A stretch of DNA of 64,000 nt from Eubacterium_B sp034180045. Lineage in GTDB: Bacteria > Bacillota > Clostridia > Peptostreptococcales > Anaerovoracaceae. A model generated the notes under the pieces. It had not been told where the DNA came from, did not search any database, and saw only the letters and a list, made by a program, of their open reading frames with translations. The position numbers were made by a program, and so were the translations under genes. Shown here one piece after another: positions 60,902 through 64,000 of the stretch. The number at the start of each line of letters is the position of its first letter. Position 1 is the first letter of the stretch. The stretch is from contig JAXFOY010000023.1 of assembly GCA_034180045.1 (NCBI GenBank), positions 3,008 to 67,007 on the forward strand. The letters are read 5' to 3'.

Positions 60902-61635
60902 TAGATCAGGAATTGTTTGAAGATTACAAGCAAAATCCGACAATCGAAAAAAGAAACGCACTGGTAGAGAAGAATCTCTATATGGTTGATATTTTGATAC
61001 GAAAATATCTTAGTAAAGGTGTTGAATATGATGATTTGTATCAAATTGGCGCCTTAGCTTTGGTTTCAGCAGTAGAAAGGTTTGACCCGTCGAGAGGTTT
61101 TGAATTCAGTTCTTTTGCTACGCCTACAATATTAGGAGAAATAAAAAAATACTTCCGTGATAAGCAGTGGAGTCTTAAAGTTCCAAGACGATTAAAAGAA
61201 ATCGCCGCAAAGGTGCAAAGTGCAAAAGACAAACTGAACAGCGAGCTGCAAAGAACTCCCGGTATTCCTGAAATAGCGGAATATACTGGATTTACAGAGG
61301 AACAAATCATAGAGGCACTGGATGGAGCCCAAGCTTACGGAACATATTCACTTGATAAGACTTTTGATGATGCCGGAGAAGATGGCGAAAATGCTTTTTT
61401 AGAAAAATATACAGGCTTTAATGAGCGTGGATATGATCAAATTGAAACTGCCGAAATTATAAACAAGGTTATAGACACATTTAACGAGCAGTATAAATTT
61501 ATATTCCGAGAGAGATTTATCAATAATAAATCACAGTCAGAGATAGCCAAAAAGCTTGGAATATCACAAATGACGGTATCCAGAGCCGAAAAAAGCATAG
61601 TCGGTAAATTCAGGGCGGAACTGTTCAGACAGTGA
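60898..61635 (+). CDS. Group 3 sigma factor, SigB/SigF-like
   Basis: A 245-residue sigma-70 family protein. Region 2 is YDDLYQIGALALVSAVERFDPSRGFEFSSFA..., region 3 is around 95-140, and region 4 has SQSEIAKKLGISQMTVSRAEKSI. It resembles general-stress or sporulation sigma factors. Overlap with the RsbW-like gene strongly suggests it is that protein's target. Only this pair is present, without RsbV or RsbX, so partner-switching input must come from elsewhere. Confidence 0.92.
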   Translation: MIDQELFEDYKQNPTIEKRNALVEKNLYMVDILIRKYLSKGVEYDDLYQIGALALVSAVERFDPSRGFEFSSFATPTILGEIKKYFRDKQWSLKVPRRLKEIAAKVQSAKDKLNSELQRTPGIPEIAEYTGFTEEQIIEALDGAQAYGTYSLDKTFDDAGEDGENAFLEKYTGFNERGYDQIETAEIINKVIDTFNEQYKFIFRERFINNKSQSEIAKKLGISQMTVSRAEKSIVGKFRAELFRQ

Positions 61636-61650
61636 ACCTAAGGAGAAGAA

Positions 61651-62445
61651 ATGATTAATAGCAATGTTAGAGTCGGATTTATAGGCTTTGGTAATATGGG
61701 CAGTGCTATCTGTGACGGTTTAATCAAAGCTGAAGCTGTAGACAATACTAAGATATTTGCTTGTGCAAATACATGGGATAAATTGGTTAAAGCAACTTCG
61801 GAGAGAGGTATAAATGCCTGTAAGAGCCCGGAGGGAGTAGTTAACAACGCCGATTTGATAATAGTTGCGGTCAAACCGTATATGGTAAGAAATATTTTAG
61901 AACCCCTAAAGTACTCTTTATCAGGCAAGCTTGTGGTTTCTATTGCAGCGGGGTGTAATTCTCAGTTTTTTAGTGAATTTTTACCCGATGAGTGCAATTA
62001 TATTGCAACCATGCCGAATACACCGGTTTCTATCTGCGAAGGGGTTCTACTTTGTGAAGAAAATCATACTCTTTCTGATGAGCAATTTAGTGCTTTTATG
62101 AAGATTTTTTCGTCCATTGCCGTTGTTGAGCTCATTGAGAGCAAGGTGTTTTCGGCGGCAGGATCAATAAGTGGATGTGGACCTGCGTTTGTTGCCATGC
62201 TCATAGAAGCTTTAGGCGATGCAGGTGTAAAATATGGGTTAAAAAGAGATGTTGCATATAGGCTTGCCGCTCAGGTTGCATCAGGAACAGGAGCGCTTCA
62301 CATCGCTACGGGGGCTCATCCTGCGGCTATGAAAGATGCAGTTTGTTCTCCCGGCGGAACTACCATAAGGGGAGTATCGGCACTTGAGGAAAGCGGATTT
62401 AGATCCGCACTGATTAAGGCTATAGATGAAGTAGAGGGTAAATAA
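61651..62445 (+). CDS. proC: Pyrroline-5-carboxylate reductase
   Basis: A 264-residue ProC. The NAD(P) motif VRVGFIGFGNMGSAI is at the N-terminus, and the signature PGGTTIRGVSALEESGFR closes the dimerisation domain. It reduces pyrroline-5-carboxylate to proline. It lies 15 bases after the sigma gene, so it may share its transcript, which would tie proline synthesis to the sigma regulon. Confidence 0.96.
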   Translation: MINSNVRVGFIGFGNMGSAICDGLIKAEAVDNTKIFACANTWDKLVKATSERGINACKSPEGVVNNADLIIVAVKPYMVRNILEPLKYSLSGKLVVSIAAGCNSQFFSEFLPDECNYIATMPNTPVSICEGVLLCEENHTLSDEQFSAFMKIFSSIAVVELIESKVFSAAGSISGCGPAFVAMLIEALGDAGVKYGLKRDVAYRLAAQVASGTGALHIATGAHPAAMKDAVCSPGGTTIRGVSALEESGFRSALIKAIDEVEGK

Positions 62446-62595
62446 ATACTAAAGCAAGGGTAAATATTTTGGAATTAGTTATTTCGAGGTATTAACAAAA
62501 AATAAGCCTTTGAATATGTCGGATTTGAAAAATGCCGGAATTTCGCAGAAATAGAACACGCACTGTTGGAACTCATTGAAAATTATCGCTGTAAA

Positions 62596-63753
62596 TTAAC
62601 TTTGCAAAAACTCAGTAATAATGTTCTGTGAGAAGTCATAATCAATTCCAAAATCAAAATCTTTCACTATAGCTTCCAATGCTCTGCCTTCGTATTGAGT
62701 TACACCACGAGAATTTCGACCTGCCCAATGTCTGATAATTCTTGTGCCGGACAGGAGTTGGCGATTGAACATCGAACACAGCCGAGTTTGAATTGTTCTG
62801 TTTTCATCAACAGCAACAACATAAACTAAGTACACGCTCTTTTCTTCCGAGAGGAATGAAAGGAGTTTATCAATATTATAGCCTTTAGGATTGCTGGATA
62901 AGAACAATACTTTTGTCTTAATATCCGTTTCAGTAAGGTAATGCTCAAACTCTCGTTCATAGTCTCCAAGCTCATCAGCTGTGAAAATCTCGGGAAGAGG
63001 TTGTCTTGTATGCAAGCAATTCATTAGAGTTGCCTTCAAATTATTCTCGGCAGTAATCAAATACTCAATAATTCGTCCACGTAAATTGACATTATCAATA
63101 AACGCAGCGATTGCGATTTCTGATTCTACTGCACGAACACGGTCATTTAAGTCATCGTTCAAAAGCTTGTATTCCTCAGAACCTAAAAATGAAATTGCTC
63201 GATCAACGGATTTTCTAATACATTCAACCTGAGATTCGGTGGGCATAAATCTTTTTCCTGTGGGAGCAATATTATTTGTGGCTTCTACTAAGCGGTCAAG
63301 ATTTTCCTCGAAGGTGTAGTTTTCATGAGAATTATACAGAAATTCGAAGTTCTCAGGAATATTTTCTACACATTCAAACTCTCGCATAATGTCACTTCCA
63401 TTAAAACTCCCCTTGATATTATCTCGGCGTAACTCCTGCGAGGAATGACTAATCTTTTTGAGAAATGTGGAGTTTGCCAGCATTAAATAGTTGCGTGACG
63501 GTGTCACCAAGCAAATGATGAATGGAATATCATCATATCTATGAAGTGCTGATAATGCCAAAACTGTATTTCCAAAATTTCTGGAAGCTGATTTGCAGAA
63601 TCTGATTGCAAACCAATCACAGTAATAAACACTCCGTTCTTTCACAAGATTAAATGCTTTCTGTACTGAATTCTGCAAACTGCTTTTATCTGTATTACCA
63701 TCTCTGTCTGAAATGAAGTCGATTAATTGTTCAATAAGTTTTCTATTGTACAC
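62596..63753 (-). CDS. Putative type II restriction endonuclease
   Basis: A 385-residue protein encoded directly downstream of a DNA methyltransferase gene. No standard nuclease signature is certain, though the C-terminal half has acidic/lysine-bearing strands (TDIKTKVLFLSSNPKG; YEGRALEAIVKDFDFGIDYD) that could hold a PD-(D/E)xK core. The assignment therefore rests mostly on context. I start at GTG 63753, 7 bases after GAGGGG; the TTG at 63768 lies in the SD. Divergence from known families would be normal for restriction enzymes. Confidence 0.65.
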   Translation of the reverse strand: MYNRKLIEQLIDFISDRDGNTDKSSLQNSVQKAFNLVKERSVYYCDWFAIRFCKSASRNFGNTVLALSALHRYDDIPFIICLVTPSRNYLMLANSTFLKKISHSSQELRRDNIKGSFNGSDIMREFECVENIPENFEFLYNSHENYTFEENLDRLVEATNNIAPTGKRFMPTESQVECIRKSVDRAISFLGSEEYKLLNDDLNDRVRAVESEIAIAAFIDNVNLRGRIIEYLITAENNLKATLMNCLHTRQPLPEIFTADELGDYEREFEHYLTETDIKTKVLFLSSNPKGYNIDKLLSFLSEEKSVYLVYVVAVDENRTIQTRLCSMFNRQLLSGTRIIRHWAGRNSRGVTQYEGRALEAIVKDFDFGIDYDFSQNIITEFLQS

Positions 63754-63808
63754 TGTTATACCCCTCAAAAATCAAGCAAAGTTTTCTGACTATCCGGTTC
63801 TTTTATTA

Positions 63809-64000
63809 TCATTTGTTCTTTTGTTTTACCTTTACACCCTCTTTTAGATTTGTTCCACACTGAGTTGCATTTTGCTCAGATAAAGAGTTGCGCTCCCAAA
63901 AAACACCATTGACATATCCTTGAATTTCCGGATTGCTTTCTGCCATCTCAAGTCGTTGTTCAGCCCAGATACAGTATTGTGCTTCTATTTCAGTTCCGAT
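63809..64000 (-). CDS. DNA methyltransferase, C-terminal fragment (5' part outside window)
   Basis: The last 63 residues of a protein: IGTEIEAQYCIWAEQRLEMA, then IQGYVNGVFWERNSLSEQN. GTEIEAQYC matches the motif I-region strand end found at the C-terminus of beta-class N4/N6 amino-methyltransferases (IGxEIDEEYC), and GYxxGVFWERNS is a recurring tail in these enzymes. It lies upstream of the putative endonuclease gene in the same direction, the usual restriction-modification layout. Confidence 0.75.
   Translation of the reverse strand: MGTEIEAQYCIWAEQRLEMAESNPEIQGYVNGVFWERNSLSEQNATQCGTNLKEGVKVKQKNK

Noticed and set aside
63771..63811. Fifteen-codon frame MIIKEPDSQKTLLDF between the methyltransferase and endonuclease genes
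   Set aside because: It overlaps the methyltransferase stop, and its end overlaps the endonuclease SD. Too short to support without conservation data.
1..64000. CRISPR arrays, tRNA and rRNA genes, riboswitches
   Set aside because: I looked for regularly spaced repeats, tRNA T-loop patterns and known riboswitch cores and found none I could support.

Overview
This window looks like a low-to-moderate GC Gram-positive anaerobe of the class Clostridia. A Stickland-type amino-acid fermenter related to Peptostreptococcales/Family XIII is my best inference. The evidence is a complete oxidative ornithine-degradation cluster in the order known from Clostridioides/Acetoanaerobium, Firmicutes-type oriC synteny (rpmH-rnpA-yidD-yidC-jag-mnmE-mnmG-rsmG-parA-parB on one side, dnaA-dnaN-recF-gyrB-gyrA on the other), short Shine-Dalgarno-led operons and AT-rich intergenic regions. 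Species cannot be fixed from sequence alone.

Layout. 1-1027: 3'-truncated cell-wall carboxypeptidase (minus). 1228-12925 (minus): ornithine catabolism, read from ordR (sigma-54 activator) through ord, ortA, ortB, oraS, oraE, a MutL/GlmL-like ATPase and orr to nhaC. A near-consensus -24/-12 promoter precedes ord, and an almost identical palindrome sits upstream of both ord and ordR. 13262-22504: an ArsR-like regulator, rlmH, a WalJ-like metallohydrolase, RNase HI, a TetR/MMPL/heptad-repeat export-like operon, a SanA-like protein and aroB. 22554-39368 (minus): the left arm of the origin: LTA-synthase-like protein, rsmA, rnmV, divIC-like, a DnaD-helicase-loader hybrid, dnaB, rplI, gdpP, parB, parA, a perfect parS, rsmG, mnmG, mnmE, jag, yidC, yidD, rnpA, rpmH. 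39369-41401: an insertion-scarred origin region carrying a decayed mobile-element gene, a secreted protein, a small membrane protein and the DnaA boxes. 41402-49768 (plus): dnaA, dnaN, recF, gyrB, gyrA. Genes left of about 41.2 kb mostly read leftwards and genes right of it rightwards, as expected for replichores diverging from oriC.

49769-58025 is an accessory island. It holds a TnpX-type large serine recombinase, TnpW, a MobC-like protein without a relaxase, a WYL regulator with a GyrI-like protein, a Tn916-type sigma-like regulator pair, and a two-gene cassette of unrecognised function (a 325-residue soluble protein and a 179-residue membrane protein). It is bounded by a 43-base inverted repeat, and a frameshifted second recombinase fragment follows. 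58181-62445 returns to plus-strand chromosomal genes: a transglutaminase-domain lipoprotein, an RsbW-like anti-sigma factor with an unusual cysteine cluster, its sigma factor, and proC. 62596-64000 (minus) is a probable type II restriction-modification pair whose methyltransferase runs off the right edge.

How it fits together: ornithine is racemised (orr), rearranged by the B12/PLP aminomutase (oraS/oraE, perhaps maintained by the MutL-like ATPase), oxidatively deaminated (ord) and thiolytically cleaved (ortA/ortB), under OrdR and sigma-54. The origin block combines replication initiation, segregation, ribosome/tRNA modification and membrane-protein insertion. The most interesting leads are the unknown two-gene cassette, the inverted leader/promoter copies flanking the dnaA-gyrA block, the repeated mobile-gene tail, the DnaD-loader hybrid that lacks the AAA+ domain, and the cysteine-rich RsbW.
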